In this document: piece after piece, positions 45,701 through 55,195 of the stretch | How the letters are laid out: every line of letters starts with the position of its first letter | Numbering within the stretch: the first letter of the stretch is position 1 | NCBI GenBank assembly: GCA_015075165.1 | Contig: JABTUY010000001.1 | Coordinates: 1 to 64,000, forward strand | Direction of reading: 5' to 3' | DNA length: 64,000 nucleotides | Origin: Ideonella sp. | GTDB lineage: Bacteria; Pseudomonadota; Gammaproteobacteria; Burkholderiales; Burkholderiaceae_C | Notes under the pieces: model-generated | What the model saw: the letters and a program-made list of their open reading frames with translations, nothing else | Told to the model about the DNA's origin: nothing | The model's database searches: none | Position numbers and translations under genes: made by a program

Positions 45701-46180
45701 ATGAGCGCGCGCACCGCATTCGCACTGACGCTGCTGCTGTCGCTGGCGGCGCTGACCGCGGCGCTGGTGAGTCAGCATGTCTACGACATGCGGCCGTGCC
45801 CGTGGTGCGTGCTGCAACGCGTGATCTTCGTGCTGCTGGCGCTGGCGGCACTGCTCGGCCTCGCGTGGCGCAGCGCGCTCGGCCGGCTCACCGCCGCGGG
45901 CCTCGGCATCGTGCTGGCCGCGCTTGGCGTGGCGGCCGCGCTGTGGCAGCACCTGGTTTCGGCCAAATCGACCTCGTGCAAGCTGACACTGGCCGATCGC
46001 ATCGTGTCGGGCCTGCAGCTCGATGCCTGGCTGCCCGATGTGTTCGCCGCCACCGCCTCGTGTGCCGACGCGGCGGTGAACCTGCTCGGCTTGCCCTACG
46101 AATATTGGAGCCTCGGGCTGTTCGGCGCGCTCGGCATCGCGCTGGCGATGGCGCTGATCGGCCGGAACAACCGCCGCTGA
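45701..46180 (+). CDS. dsbB: Disulfide bond formation protein B
   Basis: DsbB reoxidises the periplasmic disulfide carrier DsbA and passes electrons to quinones. The 159-residue inner-membrane protein has four helices and both Cys pairs: C33 and C36 in RPCPWCVLQR, and C93 and C121 in the second periplasmic loop (TSCKLTLAD, ATASCADA). The gene is convergent with the 2-oxoacid oxidoreductase beta gene and a hairpin terminator lies between. No dsbA is in the window. Confidence 0.95.
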   Translation: MSARTAFALTLLLSLAALTAALVSQHVYDMRPCPWCVLQRVIFVLLALAALLGLAWRSALGRLTAAGLGIVLAALGVAAALWQHLVSAKSTSCKLTLADRIVSGLQLDAWLPDVFAATASCADAAVNLLGLPYEYWSLGLFGALGIALAMALIGRNNRR

Positions 46181-46195
46181 CTCACGCGCACCATC

Positions 46196-46221
46196 GGCGC
46201 GCCCGCCGCTCGGGGCGCGCC
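46196..46221. terminator. Probable bidirectional terminator after dsbB and the beta-subunit gene
   Basis: Arms GGCGCGCCC and GGGCGCGCC (nine pairs) enclose an eight-base loop. The hairpin starts 15 bases after the dsbB stop and is followed on the plus strand by GTTTC. It lies four bases from the stop of the convergent gene. Confidence 0.6.
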
Positions 46222-46224
46222 GTT

Positions 46225-47280
46225 TCAACGCAGCGACGCGTTGATCTTCGCCAGCGCGCTCGCCCCCGGGCACAGCTCGGCCTCGCCGAGCGTGTTCAGT
46301 GGCACCGGCACCGTGCGCAACGCGGTGTGCAGATCGCGCGCCTTCGGGTCGATGTAGATCAGGCCGGTCACCAGCTCGCCGCCGGCTTGCAGCTGCTGCA
46401 GCTGGCGCATCGCCGCCAGGCGGTCGGTGGGGTCGTAGTCGGCGTGCAGCTTTCGCAGCCGCAGGATCGAGCCGTCGGCGTTCGGCAGGTCGATACTCTC
46501 GCCCGGCGCCGGAGCGGCCTGGATCTCGGGTGCGAGATCGATGAAATCGATGCGGTTGACCGCCTGGTTGTGCAGGCGCACATAGTCGTAGCTGCGCGTG
46601 CTGCCGGCGTGGTTGTTGAACGCCACGCACGGGCTGATCACGTCGAGCAGCGCCGCGCCACCGTGCTCGATCGCGCCTTCGATCAACGGCACCAGGTGCG
46701 CCTTGTCGCCCGAGAAACCACGCGCCACGTAGCTGGCGCCGAGTTGCAGCGCCATGCCCACCAGGTCGACCGGCGAATCGTTGTTCACCGCGCCCTTCTT
46801 GCTCTGGCTGCCGCGGTCGGCGGTGGCCGAGAACTGGCCCTTCGTCAGGCCGTAGACGCCGTTGTTCTCGACGATGTAGACCATGCGCACGCCGCGGCGC
46901 ATCGCGTGTGCGAACTGCCCGAGCCCGATCGACGCCGAGTCGCCGTCGCCCGAAACGCCGAGGTACAGCAGCTCGCGATTGGCGAGGTTGGCGCCGGTCA
47001 GCACGCTGGGCATGCGGCCGTGCACGGTGTTGAAACCGTGGCTCGCGCCGAGAAAGTAATCGGGCGTCTTCGAACTGCAGCCGATGCCCGACAGCTTGGC
47101 CACGCGGTGCGGCTCGATGTCGAGCTGCCAGCACGCCTGCACGATCGCCGCCGAGATCGAATCGTGGCCGCAGCCGGCGCACAGCGTCGACACCTTGCCT
47201 TCGTAGTCGCGCCGCGTGTAGCCGACCTTGTTGCGCGTCAGCGTCGGGTGGTGCAGCCGGGGCTTGGCGATGTAGGTCAT
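46225..47280 (-). CDS. 2-oxoacid:acceptor oxidoreductase, beta subunit (thiamine diphosphate-binding)
   Basis: This 351-residue beta subunit binds thiamine diphosphate and one [4Fe-4S] cluster in a 2-oxoacid oxidoreductase, which decarboxylates a 2-oxoacid to its acyl-CoA. The cluster Cys are TLCAGCGHD, GIGCSSK and DVISPCVAF. The thiamine motif GDGDSASIGLGQFAHAMRRG...NNGVYG is clear. It follows the alpha-subunit gene by four bases. The set with the alpha subunit and the GltD-like protein resembles the 2-oxoglutarate:NADP+ oxidoreductase KorABC of Azoarcus. 2-Oxoglutarate as substrate is therefore probable but inferred. Confidence 0.9.
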   Translation of the reverse strand: MTYIAKPRLHHPTLTRNKVGYTRRDYEGKVSTLCAGCGHDSISAAIVQACWQLDIEPHRVAKLSGIGCSSKTPDYFLGASHGFNTVHGRMPSVLTGANLANRELLYLGVSGDGDSASIGLGQFAHAMRRGVRMVYIVENNGVYGLTKGQFSATADRGSQSKKGAVNNDSPVDLVGMALQLGASYVARGFSGDKAHLVPLIEGAIEHGGAALLDVISPCVAFNNHAGSTRSYDYVRLHNQAVNRIDFIDLAPEIQAAPAPGESIDLPNADGSILRLRKLHADYDPTDRLAAMRQLQQLQAGGELVTGLIYIDPKARDLHTALRTVPVPLNTLGEAELCPGASALAKINASLR

Positions 47281-47284
47281 GGCG

Positions 47285-49132
47285 TCACACCCGTTCGCGG
47301 CGTGGTTGCACGGCCAGCGCATGCACGTGCCGGGTGATGCGCTCGGTGATGAAGCGCGCGGTGATCGGCGTGCCGTCGTAGTGCAGCACCGCGATCAGCC
47401 AGCCCGGGTCGACCTCGAGCTCGTTGATCAGCAGCGTGCGCATCTGCGCATCGCGGTTCTGCTCGACGACGAACACGTGATCGTGCGCGGCGATGAACTC
47501 GTGCACGCTGGCCGGGAACGGGAAGGCGCGCAGCCGCATCGCGTCGAGGTGGATGTCCTCGAGCGCCAGCGATTCGAGCGCCTCGTCCATTGCCGGTGCG
47601 GTGGAGCCGAAGTAGATCACGCCCAGCCGCGTCTTCTTCGTGGCCGCACGCACCATCGGCGGCGGCACGAGATTGGCTGCGGTGGCGAACTTCTTCAGCA
47701 GCCGCTGCACGTTGTAGACGTAGTCGGGGCCGGCCTCCGAGTAGCGCGCGTAGGCGTCGCGCGTGGTGCCGCGAGTGAAGTACGCGCCTCGGGTCGGGTG
47801 CGTGCCGGGAATAGTGCGCCACGGGATGCCATCGCCGTCGACATCCTTGTAGCGGCCGAAGTCGCGGCCGGCCTCGAGCTCGGCCGCGCTCATCACCTTG
47901 CCGCGGTCGTAGGCGCGGGCGTCGTCCCAGACGAACGGCGCGCACAGGCGCTGGTTCATGCCGATGTCGAGGTCGGTCATCACGAACACCGGCGTCTGCA
48001 GTCGGTCGGCCAGGTCGAGCGCGGTGGCGGCGTGCTCGAAGCATTCGGCCGGGTCCTGCGGCAGCAGCATCGGGTGCTTGGTATCGCCGTGCGACGCGTA
48101 GGCGCTCGAGATCAGGTCGGCCTGCTGCGTGCGCGTGGGCATGCCGGTGGACGGCCCGCCGCGCTGCACGTCGATGATCGTCATCGGGATCTCGGCGAAG
48201 TACGCCAGCCCGATGAACTCGGTCATCAGCGACACGCCGGGGCCCGAGGTGGCGGTGAAGGCGCGTGCGCCGTTCCAGCCGGCGCCGGTGACGATGCCGA
48301 TCGAGGCGATTTCGTCTTCGGCCTGGATGATCGCGAAGCGGTTCTCGCCGGTCTCGGGGTCGACGCGCAGCTTGCGGCAGTAGCGCTCGAACGCCTCGGC
48401 GAGCGACGACGACGGCGTGATCGGATACCAGGCGCACACGGTGGCACCGCCGTAGACGCAGCCCAGCGCGGCGGCCGCGTTGCCCTCCATGAAAATGCGC
48501 TCGCCCACCAGGTTGGCGCGCCGCACCTTGAGGCCCATCGCCGGGCTGCGCGGCGGGCGCAGGTGGTCGGTGGCGAAGCTGCGGCCGGCGTGCAGCGCGC
48601 GCACGTTGCTTTCGAGCAGGCGCTCCTTGCCCTTGTACTGCTCGCCGAACAGGCTCTCGATGACTGCGGGGTCGACGTCCATCAGCACCGACAGCGCACC
48701 GAGCACCATGATGTTCTTGAACAGCGTGCGCTGGCGCGGGTCTTCGTAGGTGGCGTTGCAGATCGCGGTGACCGGCATGCCGATCACGGTGATGTCGTCG
48801 CGGAACGCGCTCGCGGGCAGCGGCCTGGTGCTGTCATAGAACAGATAGCCGCCGGGCTCGACCTCGGCCACGTCCTGCGCCCAGGTTTGCGGATTCATCG
48901 CCACCATCATGTCGATGCCGCCGCGCCGGCCGAGCCAGCCGCGCTCGCTCACCCGCACCTCGTACCAGGTGGGCAGACCCTGGATGTTGCTCGGGAAGAT
49001 GTTGCGCGGGCTCACCGGCACGCCCATGCGCAGGATGGCCTTGGCGAACAGCTCGTTGGCCGACGCCGAGCCCGAGCCGTTGACGTTGGCGAACTTGACG
49101 ACGAAATCGTTGACCGCTTCGATGCGCTTCAT
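47285..49132 (-). CDS. 2-oxoacid:acceptor oxidoreductase, fused gamma-alpha subunit
   Basis: This 615-residue subunit joins the gamma domain (about residues 1-190, NGSGSASANELFAKAILRMG) with the alpha domain that binds the thiamine diphosphate pyrimidine (ATVCAWYPITPSSSLAEAF). It includes DVQRGGPSTGMPTRTQQADL and the C-terminal part FVVEQNRDAQMRTLL. Such fused chains occur in KorA-type 2-oxoglutarate oxidoreductases. It carries no Fe-S ferredoxin domain, which is supplied by the upstream protein. Its ATG overlaps the upstream gene's stop as ATGA, so all three genes are translationally linked. Confidence 0.9.
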   Translation of the reverse strand: MKRIEAVNDFVVKFANVNGSGSASANELFAKAILRMGVPVSPRNIFPSNIQGLPTWYEVRVSERGWLGRRGGIDMMVAMNPQTWAQDVAEVEPGGYLFYDSTRPLPASAFRDDITVIGMPVTAICNATYEDPRQRTLFKNIMVLGALSVLMDVDPAVIESLFGEQYKGKERLLESNVRALHAGRSFATDHLRPPRSPAMGLKVRRANLVGERIFMEGNAAAALGCVYGGATVCAWYPITPSSSLAEAFERYCRKLRVDPETGENRFAIIQAEDEIASIGIVTGAGWNGARAFTATSGPGVSLMTEFIGLAYFAEIPMTIIDVQRGGPSTGMPTRTQQADLISSAYASHGDTKHPMLLPQDPAECFEHAATALDLADRLQTPVFVMTDLDIGMNQRLCAPFVWDDARAYDRGKVMSAAELEAGRDFGRYKDVDGDGIPWRTIPGTHPTRGAYFTRGTTRDAYARYSEAGPDYVYNVQRLLKKFATAANLVPPPMVRAATKKTRLGVIYFGSTAPAMDEALESLALEDIHLDAMRLRAFPFPASVHEFIAAHDHVFVVEQNRDAQMRTLLINELEVDPGWLIAVLHYDGTPITARFITERITRHVHALAVQPRRERV

Positions 49133-50964
49133 GCCGGCACCCCCACCCGCTGCGCCGGCATGCTGTCGCGGCACGCAGGGCCGGCCTTGGTCGTCACCAG
49201 CAGGAACTTCTGCATGTCCCACGCGCCGGTGGGACAACGCTCGGCACACAGGCCGCAATGCAGGCAGACGTCCTCGTCCTTGACCATCACCCGGCCGGTC
49301 TTCAGCGGTGCGCCCACGTAGAGCGCCTGCTCGGCGTTGGCCGCCGGCGCACTCAGGCGCGCGCGCAGCTCGGCCTCGTCGCCGTTGGCGGTGAAGGTGA
49401 TGCAGTCCATCGGGCAGATGTCGACGCAGGCATCGCACTCGATGCACAGCTTGTCGGTGAACACCGTCTGCACGTCGCAGTTCAGGCAGCGCTGCGCCTC
49501 CTTGAACGCGGTGGCCGGGTCGAAACCGAGCTCGACCTCGACCTTGATGCTCTTGAGCGCCTTCTCGGCCTTCTCCCACGGCACCTTGAAGCGGATGTCG
49601 TCCGACGGCGCATTGTCGTAGCTCCACTCGTGGATGCCCATCTTCTGCGACATCAGGTTCACGTGCGGCGGCGGGCGCCGCGCCGGGTCTTCGCCGTTGA
49701 GCAGGCGGTCGATCGACACCGCGGCCTCGTGGCCGTGCGCCACCGCGGTGATGATGTTCTTCGGCCCGAACGCCGCGTCGCCGCCGAAGAACACCTGCGG
49801 CAGCGAGGCCTGGAACGTCACCGCATCGAGCTGCGGCAGGCCCCAGTCGTTGAACGCGATACCGATGTCGCGCTCGATCCACGGGAACGCGTTCTCCTGG
49901 CCGACGGCCACCAGCACCTCGTCGCAATCGAAGTCGACGTCAGGGGCGCCGGTGGGCCTCAGCGTGCGCCGGCCCTTGGCGTCGTACACCGATTCGACGA
50001 TCTGGAAGCGCATGCCGGTGAGCCTGCCGCGCTCGTGCAGGAACGCCAGCGGCACGTGACACGGCAGGATCGGGATGCCCTCGTGCATCGCGTCTTCCTT
50101 TTCCCACGGCGAGGCCTTCATGTCGTCGAAGGTGGAGCGGACGATCACCTTGACGTCGTCGGCGCCCATGCGACGCGCCGAGCGGCAGCAGTCCATCGCG
50201 GTGTTGCCGCCGCCGAGCACGATCACGCGCTTGGCCACCTTGGTGACGTGGCCGAAGTACACCGAGGCCAGCCAGTCGATGCCGATGTGGATCCGGTCCT
50301 TCGCCTCTTCGCGGCCGGGCACGTCGAGGTCGCGGCCGCGCGGCGCACCGCAGCCGACGAACACCGCGTCGAAGCCTTGCGCCAGCAGCGCCTTCATCGA
50401 ATCGACGCGCTCGCCGCCGCGGAAGTCGACGCCCAGGCCGATGATCGTGCCCACCTCCTCGTCGATCACCGCCTCGGGCAGGCGAAAGCGCGGCACCTGC
50501 GTGCGCATGAAGCCGCCGGCCTTGGCGTCGCCCTCGAACACGGTGACCGAGTAGCCCTGCAGCACCAGATCGCGCGCGACGGTCAGCGACGCCGGGCCGG
50601 CGCCGACACAGGCCACGCGCTTGCCGTTCTTCGCGGCTGCGCGCGGCAGCAACGCGCGGATCTCGCCGTCCTTGAAGTCGGCGGCCACGCGCTTGAGGCG
50701 GCAGATGGCCACCGCCTCGGGCTTCGGCGCGTTCTGCTCCTCGACGCGGCCGCGCCGGCACGCGGGCTCGCACGGCCGGTCGCAGGTGCGGCCGAGGATG
50801 CCGGGAAAGACGTTGCTCTCCCAGTTGACCATGTAGGCGTCGTTGTAGCGACCCTGCGCGATCAGGCGGATGTACTCGGGAACCGGAGTGTGGGCCGGGC
50901 AGGCCCACTGGCAGTCGACGACTTTGTGAAAGTACGCCGGATCGGACACGTTGGTCGGCAACAC
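49129..50964 (-). CDS. GltD-like FAD/NAD(P) oxidoreductase with C-terminal ferredoxin domain
   Basis: This 611-residue protein probably passes electrons between NAD(P)H and the 2-oxoacid oxidoreductase. The N-terminal Cys-rich domain of GltD-type proteins (CQWACPAHTPVPEY, then CDRPCEPACRRG) should hold [4Fe-4S] clusters. Two Rossmann motifs follow for FAD (ACVGAGPASLTVARDL) and NAD(P) (VIVLGGGNTAMDCC). The C-terminus is a 2[4Fe-4S] ferredoxin (CIECDACVDICP, CLHCGLCAERCP). The GTG at 50964 has AGGAG 11 bases upstream. Position first in the operon, before alpha and beta, matches a KorC-type electron-transfer subunit. Confidence 0.85.
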   Translation of the reverse strand: MLPTNVSDPAYFHKVVDCQWACPAHTPVPEYIRLIAQGRYNDAYMVNWESNVFPGILGRTCDRPCEPACRRGRVEEQNAPKPEAVAICRLKRVAADFKDGEIRALLPRAAAKNGKRVACVGAGPASLTVARDLVLQGYSVTVFEGDAKAGGFMRTQVPRFRLPEAVIDEEVGTIIGLGVDFRGGERVDSMKALLAQGFDAVFVGCGAPRGRDLDVPGREEAKDRIHIGIDWLASVYFGHVTKVAKRVIVLGGGNTAMDCCRSARRMGADDVKVIVRSTFDDMKASPWEKEDAMHEGIPILPCHVPLAFLHERGRLTGMRFQIVESVYDAKGRRTLRPTGAPDVDFDCDEVLVAVGQENAFPWIERDIGIAFNDWGLPQLDAVTFQASLPQVFFGGDAAFGPKNIITAVAHGHEAAVSIDRLLNGEDPARRPPPHVNLMSQKMGIHEWSYDNAPSDDIRFKVPWEKAEKALKSIKVEVELGFDPATAFKEAQRCLNCDVQTVFTDKLCIECDACVDICPMDCITFTANGDEAELRARLSAPAANAEQALYVGAPLKTGRVMVKDEDVCLHCGLCAERCPTGAWDMQKFLLVTTKAGPACRDSMPAQRVGVPA

Positions 50965-51063
50965 TGTGGCCTCGTCTCCTGGTGGCACGCTGAAGGCGCG
51001 CGCCGGCAGTCTACGCCTGCGTGCGACGCGACCGCGCCGTGGCATACCCGGAGCACAGCAGGG

Positions 51064-52842
51064 TCACCCGTCGGCCTGCGCCGCCGCGCGCCGCGCGCAC
51101 TCCCAGGTCACGCGCGCGGTGCAAGTGGCGCACAGCGCGGGGTCGAGCCGATCGTAGATCGCCGCGATGGCACTGCGCTTGTCGGGGTGGATGTGGTCGC
51201 GCCCGAGCGCATCGAGGAACCCGGTGCGCTGCCACATCCGCATCACCTGCGGCCGCGGGCGGTGGAAGTACAGGTCGCCGCCCATCGCGCGACGCACGCG
51301 CAGTTCGCGCTGCCACACCGCATCGCCGGCGGCATCGATGAAGTTCATGCTCTTGGCCATCACCAGCAGGTGCTTCTGCGCACGGGGCTGCTCACGCAGC
51401 GCGTGCAGCGTGTCGGCCACGTGCGCGGCGGCGCCGAAGTACACCGAGCCTTCCATGCGCAGCAACTTGATGTGCGGGCATTCGGGCAGTGCATCGGACG
51501 TGTCGTCGCGCACGACGAAGCGCCGATGCGGCGCCATCGTGTCGAAGCCCATCGTGCGCATCGCCGGGCGCGAGGTGTGGTACAGGTAGGCGACCAGCGA
51601 CATGCCGGTGCCGAGCAGGATCGCGGTCTCGACACGCAGCACCAGCATCGACGCGGCGGTGGCCAGCGCCACCCAGAAATCGGTGCGGCTGGCGGCGGCC
51701 GTGCGGCGCCACGCCGGTAGATCGAGCAGCAACGCGGCCACCACGATCAGCAGCCCGCCCACCGCCGCCATCGGCAGCAGCGCCACCAACGGTGCGGCCA
51801 GCCACAGCAGCGCCAGCAGCAGCACGGCCGCGAACACCGAGGCCAGCGGCGTCTTCGCGCCGGCCTCGTAGTTCGGCAGCGAGCGGTTCAGCGAGCCGCA
51901 CGACACGTAGCACGAGAAGAGGCCCCCCACCACGTTCGACAGGCCCTGGCCGATGAACTCGCGGTTGGCGTCGATGCGCTGCCCCGAGCGCTCGGCTACC
52001 GCCTTGGCGATCGAGATCGATTGCCCGAGCGCGAGGATCGTCAGCGCGAGCACCACCGGCGCCAGCGCGCTGAGCAGCTCGGGCAGGCGCGCCGCCGGCA
52101 GCGCCGGCAGGTGAAACGGTGGCAGCGACGCCGCCACCGGGCCGAGCAAGTCCACCTGCACGCCGGCCGACGCGCCCGCCGACGCGCGCGTCACCACCTG
52201 CGCCAGCAGCGTGCCCGCGACCAGACCCAGCAGCATGGACGGCCAGCGCGGCGCCAGCCGGCGCGCCAGCAGCGTGACCACGATCGTGACGATGCCCACC
52301 GCCAGCGCGGTGGTGTGGATCGGTTGCGCGATCACGGCGGCGAGCCAGTTGCCGCTGCGGTGCGTGCCCTGCGGCAGGCCGAACATGTTCTGCAGCCCGA
52401 ACACCGCGATCAGCAGCGCTGCACCGCTGGTGAAGCCCTGCAGCGCAGCCGGCGAGATGAAGTTCGCGATCGCCCCCAGCCGCAGGCCGCCGACCAGGCA
52501 CTGCAGCAGGCCCACCAGCACCGTGGTGAGCAGCGCCAGCTCGATGTAGTCGACCTTCGACGCCAGCGCCAGCGGCCCGAGCGCAGCCACCAGCGCGAGC
52601 GAGTTGGCATTGGTCGGCCCCGACATCACATGCCGGCTCGAACCGAACAGCGCCGCCACCACGCACGGCACGATCGCCGAGTACAGCCCCATCTGCGGCG
52701 GCAGCCCGGCCAGCGCCGCGAAGGCCACCGCCTGCGGCAGCACCAGGATCGCGCCGAGCAGGCCGGCCAGCGCATCGTGGCGCAGCGTCTGCGGCGTGGT
52801 CTCGCCGGTCCAGTCGCCGAACAACCGCTGCACGAGCGTCAT
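51064..52842 (-). CDS. SulP family anion permease with STAS domain
   Basis: This 592-residue inner-membrane protein belongs to the SulP/SLC26 family, which moves sulfate, bicarbonate or carboxylates. Ten or more hydrophobic helices fill residues 25-430 (AGLLGAILVLPQAVAFAALAGLPPQMGLYSAIVP, and later a SulP signature around GPTNANSLALVAAL). A C-terminal STAS-like domain spans about 440-560. The last 30 residues are unusual: an LCATCTARVTWEC Cys cluster that is not part of the STAS fold. Substrate is unknown. parC lies 13 bases upstream on the same strand. Confidence 0.9.
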   Translation of the reverse strand: MTLVQRLFGDWTGETTPQTLRHDALAGLLGAILVLPQAVAFAALAGLPPQMGLYSAIVPCVVAALFGSSRHVMSGPTNANSLALVAALGPLALASKVDYIELALLTTVLVGLLQCLVGGLRLGAIANFISPAALQGFTSGAALLIAVFGLQNMFGLPQGTHRSGNWLAAVIAQPIHTTALAVGIVTIVVTLLARRLAPRWPSMLLGLVAGTLLAQVVTRASAGASAGVQVDLLGPVAASLPPFHLPALPAARLPELLSALAPVVLALTILALGQSISIAKAVAERSGQRIDANREFIGQGLSNVVGGLFSCYVSCGSLNRSLPNYEAGAKTPLASVFAAVLLLALLWLAAPLVALLPMAAVGGLLIVVAALLLDLPAWRRTAAASRTDFWVALATAASMLVLRVETAILLGTGMSLVAYLYHTSRPAMRTMGFDTMAPHRRFVVRDDTSDALPECPHIKLLRMEGSVYFGAAAHVADTLHALREQPRAQKHLLVMAKSMNFIDAAGDAVWQRELRVRRAMGGDLYFHRPRPQVMRMWQRTGFLDALGRDHIHPDKRSAIAAIYDRLDPALCATCTARVTWECARRAAAQADG

Positions 52843-52855
52843 GCTCAGAGGCTTC

Positions 52856-55177
52856 TCAAGCCGGTGCCGCGACGGCGCGTTGTGCCTTCATGCCGTGCAC
52901 CAGCTTGCCCTTGCGTGCGCGCTTGCCCACGTGCTCGGCCAGCGTGGCGCCGCGCAGCAGCGCCTCGCGCGGTTTGGCGCCGCTCTTGCTGGTGCCGAAC
53001 ACCTGCAGCGCATCGGCGAACGCGGCCACGCTGACCAGCGCATCGTCGCCGTCGACGTCGATCAGCGTCAGGCCGCGTCCGCCCTTGGGTTGCAGCTTCA
53101 CCTCGTCGAGGGCGAACACCAGCAGCTTGCCGGCGCGCGACACGCAGGCCACCTGTTTCGCGCCGTCGGGCACGAGCGCCGGCGCCAATGGCTGCTCGCC
53201 GTCGCCGAGCGCGAGAAACGTCTTGCCCGCGCGCTGCCGCGACACGAGATCGGCTGCATGCGCGAGCAGCCCGAAGCCGCCGCTGCCGGCCAGCAGCAGC
53301 TTGTGCTCGCCGGCGCCGGCAAAGTAGTGCAGCGGCGTGCTGCCGGCCTCGAGCTCGATCAGCGACGTGATCGGCTGCCCGTCGCCGCGCCCGCCCGGCA
53401 GCAGAGAAGCCGCGACGCTGTAGACGCGGCCGTTGGAGCCGAACACCAACAGCGTGTCGATGCTGCGGCAGGCGAAGGTGCCGTACAGCGCATCGCCGGC
53501 CTTGAACGTGAGGCTCGCCGGGTCGATCTCGTGGCCTTTCATCGAGCGCACCCAGCCCTTGCCGCTGACCACCACGGTGACCGGCTCGTCGACGATGCGG
53601 ATCTCGGCGACGGCCTTCTTCTCGTGCTGGATCAGCGTGCGCCGCTCGTCGCCGTGGGCCTTGGCGTCGGCCTCGATCTCCTTGATCAGCGTGCGCCTGA
53701 GCACCGCGGCGCTGCCGAGGATCTCCTCCAGCTTGCCCTGCTCTTCACGCAGTTCCTTGAGCTCCTGCTCGATCATGATCGCCTCGAGCCGCGCCAGCTG
53801 GCGCAGCCGGATGTCGAGGATGTCGTCGGCCTGCTCGGCGCTGAGCTTGAAGCGCGCGATCAGCGCCGGCTTGGGCTCGTCGCTCTTGCGGATGATGCGG
53901 ATCACCTCGTCGATGTTCAGCAGGATCAGCTGCCGCCCTTCGAGGATGTGAATGCGCGCGCGCACCTTGTGCAGCCGATGCCGCGTGCGCCGCTCGACCG
54001 TGGCCTGGCGAAAATCGATCCACTCGCGCAGCACCTCGCGCAGGCTCTTCTGCACCGGGCGGCCGTCGCGGCCGACCATCGTCAGGTTGACCGGCGCGCT
54101 GGTCTCGAGGCTGGTATGCGCCAGCAGCGTCGCGCTCAGCTCGGCCGGGTCGATCGTGCGCGTCTTCGGCTCGAACACCAGCCGCACCGGGGCGTCCTTG
54201 CCGGATTCGTCGCGTACCGCGTCGAGCACCGAGAGTACCGTCTGCTTCAGCTGCACCTGCTCCTGCGACAACGTCTTCTTGCCGGCCTTGACCTTCGGGT
54301 TGGTCAGCTCCTCGATCTCCTCGAGCACCTTCTGCGCGCTGGTGCCGGGCGGCAGCTCGGTGACCACCAGCTGCCACTGGCCACGTGCAAGGTCTTCGAT
54401 CTTCCAGCGCGCGCGCAGCTTCAGCGAGCCGCGGCCCGACGTGTAGGCGGCGCGGATCTCGTCACTGCCGCTGATCAGCTGGCCGCCGCCGGGGTAGTCG
54501 GGGCCGGGCAGCAGCTCGAACAAGGCGTCGTCGGTGAGCTTGTCGTTCTTGATCAGCGCCACCGCGGCGGCGGCGACCTCGCGCAGGTTGTGGCTCGGTA
54601 TCTCGGTGGCCAGGCCCACCGCGATGCCCGACGCGCCGTTGAGCAGCACGAACGGCAGCCGCGCCGGCAGCAGCGTGGGCTCTTCGGTCGAGCCGTCGTA
54701 GTTGGGCACGAAGTCGACCGTGCCCTCGTCGAGTTCGTCGAGCAGCAGCCGCGCGATCGGGCTCAGCCGGGCCTCGGTGTAGCGCATCGCAGCGGCGCCG
54801 TCGCCGTCGCGGCTGCCGAAGTTGCCGTGGCCGTCGACCATCGGATAGCGCTGCGAGAAGCCCTGCGCCATGCGCACCAGCGCGTCGTACGCCGCGGTGT
54901 CGCCGTGCGGATGGAACTTGCCGAGCACGTCGCCGACGACGCGCGCGCTCTTCACCGGCTTGGCGCCGCTGGTACCGCTGAAGCCGAGCCCCATGCGGTG
55001 CATCGAGTACAGGATGCGGCGCTGCACCGGCTTGTTGCCGTCGCAGACATCGGGCAGCGCGCGGCCCTTGACGACGCTGAGCGCGTATTCGAGGTACGCG
55101 CGCTCGGCGTACTGCGCCAGCGACACGGCATCGCCGCCGTCGTCCGTCGGGGGCATCAGGGAGAGTTGTTCCGACAT
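52856..55177 (-). CDS. parC: DNA topoisomerase IV subunit A
   Basis: ParC cuts and religates DNA to decatenate sister chromosomes, working with ParE. The 773-residue product has the active Tyr133 in [11 protein letters not shown] and a quinolone-region sequence [15 protein letters not shown], where Thr94 and Asp98 occupy the usual Ser80 and Glu84 positions of E. coli. The GyrA/ParC C-terminal beta-propeller is shorter than in GyrA. Only 18 bases separate the upstream ligase stop from this ATG, and they are A/T-rich with no clear Shine-Dalgarno sequence. parE lies 3.2 kb upstream, on the same strand. Confidence 0.95.
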   Translation of the reverse strand: MSEQLSLMPPTDDGGDAVSLAQYAERAYLEYALSVVKGRALPDVCDGNKPVQRRILYSMHRMGLGFSGTSGAKPVKSARVVGDVLGKFHPHGDTAAYDALVRMAQGFSQRYPMVDGHGNFGSRDGDGAAAMRYTEARLSPIARLLLDELDEGTVDFVPNYDGSTEEPTLLPARLPFVLLNGASGIAVGLATEIPSHNLREVAAAAVALIKNDKLTDDALFELLPGPDYPGGGQLISGSDEIRAAYTSGRGSLKLRARWKIEDLARGQWQLVVTELPPGTSAQKVLEEIEELTNPKVKAGKKTLSQEQVQLKQTVLSVLDAVRDESGKDAPVRLVFEPKTRTIDPAELSATLLAHTSLETSAPVNLTMVGRDGRPVQKSLREVLREWIDFRQATVERRTRHRLHKVRARIHILEGRQLILLNIDEVIRIIRKSDEPKPALIARFKLSAEQADDILDIRLRQLARLEAIMIEQELKELREEQGKLEEILGSAAVLRRTLIKEIEADAKAHGDERRTLIQHEKKAVAEIRIVDEPVTVVVSGKGWVRSMKGHEIDPASLTFKAGDALYGTFACRSIDTLLVFGSNGRVYSVAASLLPGGRGDGQPITSLIELEAGSTPLHYFAGAGEHKLLLAGSGGFGLLAHAADLVSRQRAGKTFLALGDGEQPLAPALVPDGAKQVACVSRAGKLLVFALDEVKLQPKGGRGLTLIDVDGDDALVSVAAFADALQVFGTSKSGAKPREALLRGATLAEHVGKRARKGKLVHGMKAQRAVAAPA

Positions 55178-55195
55178 CTAGAATTGACTTTATAT

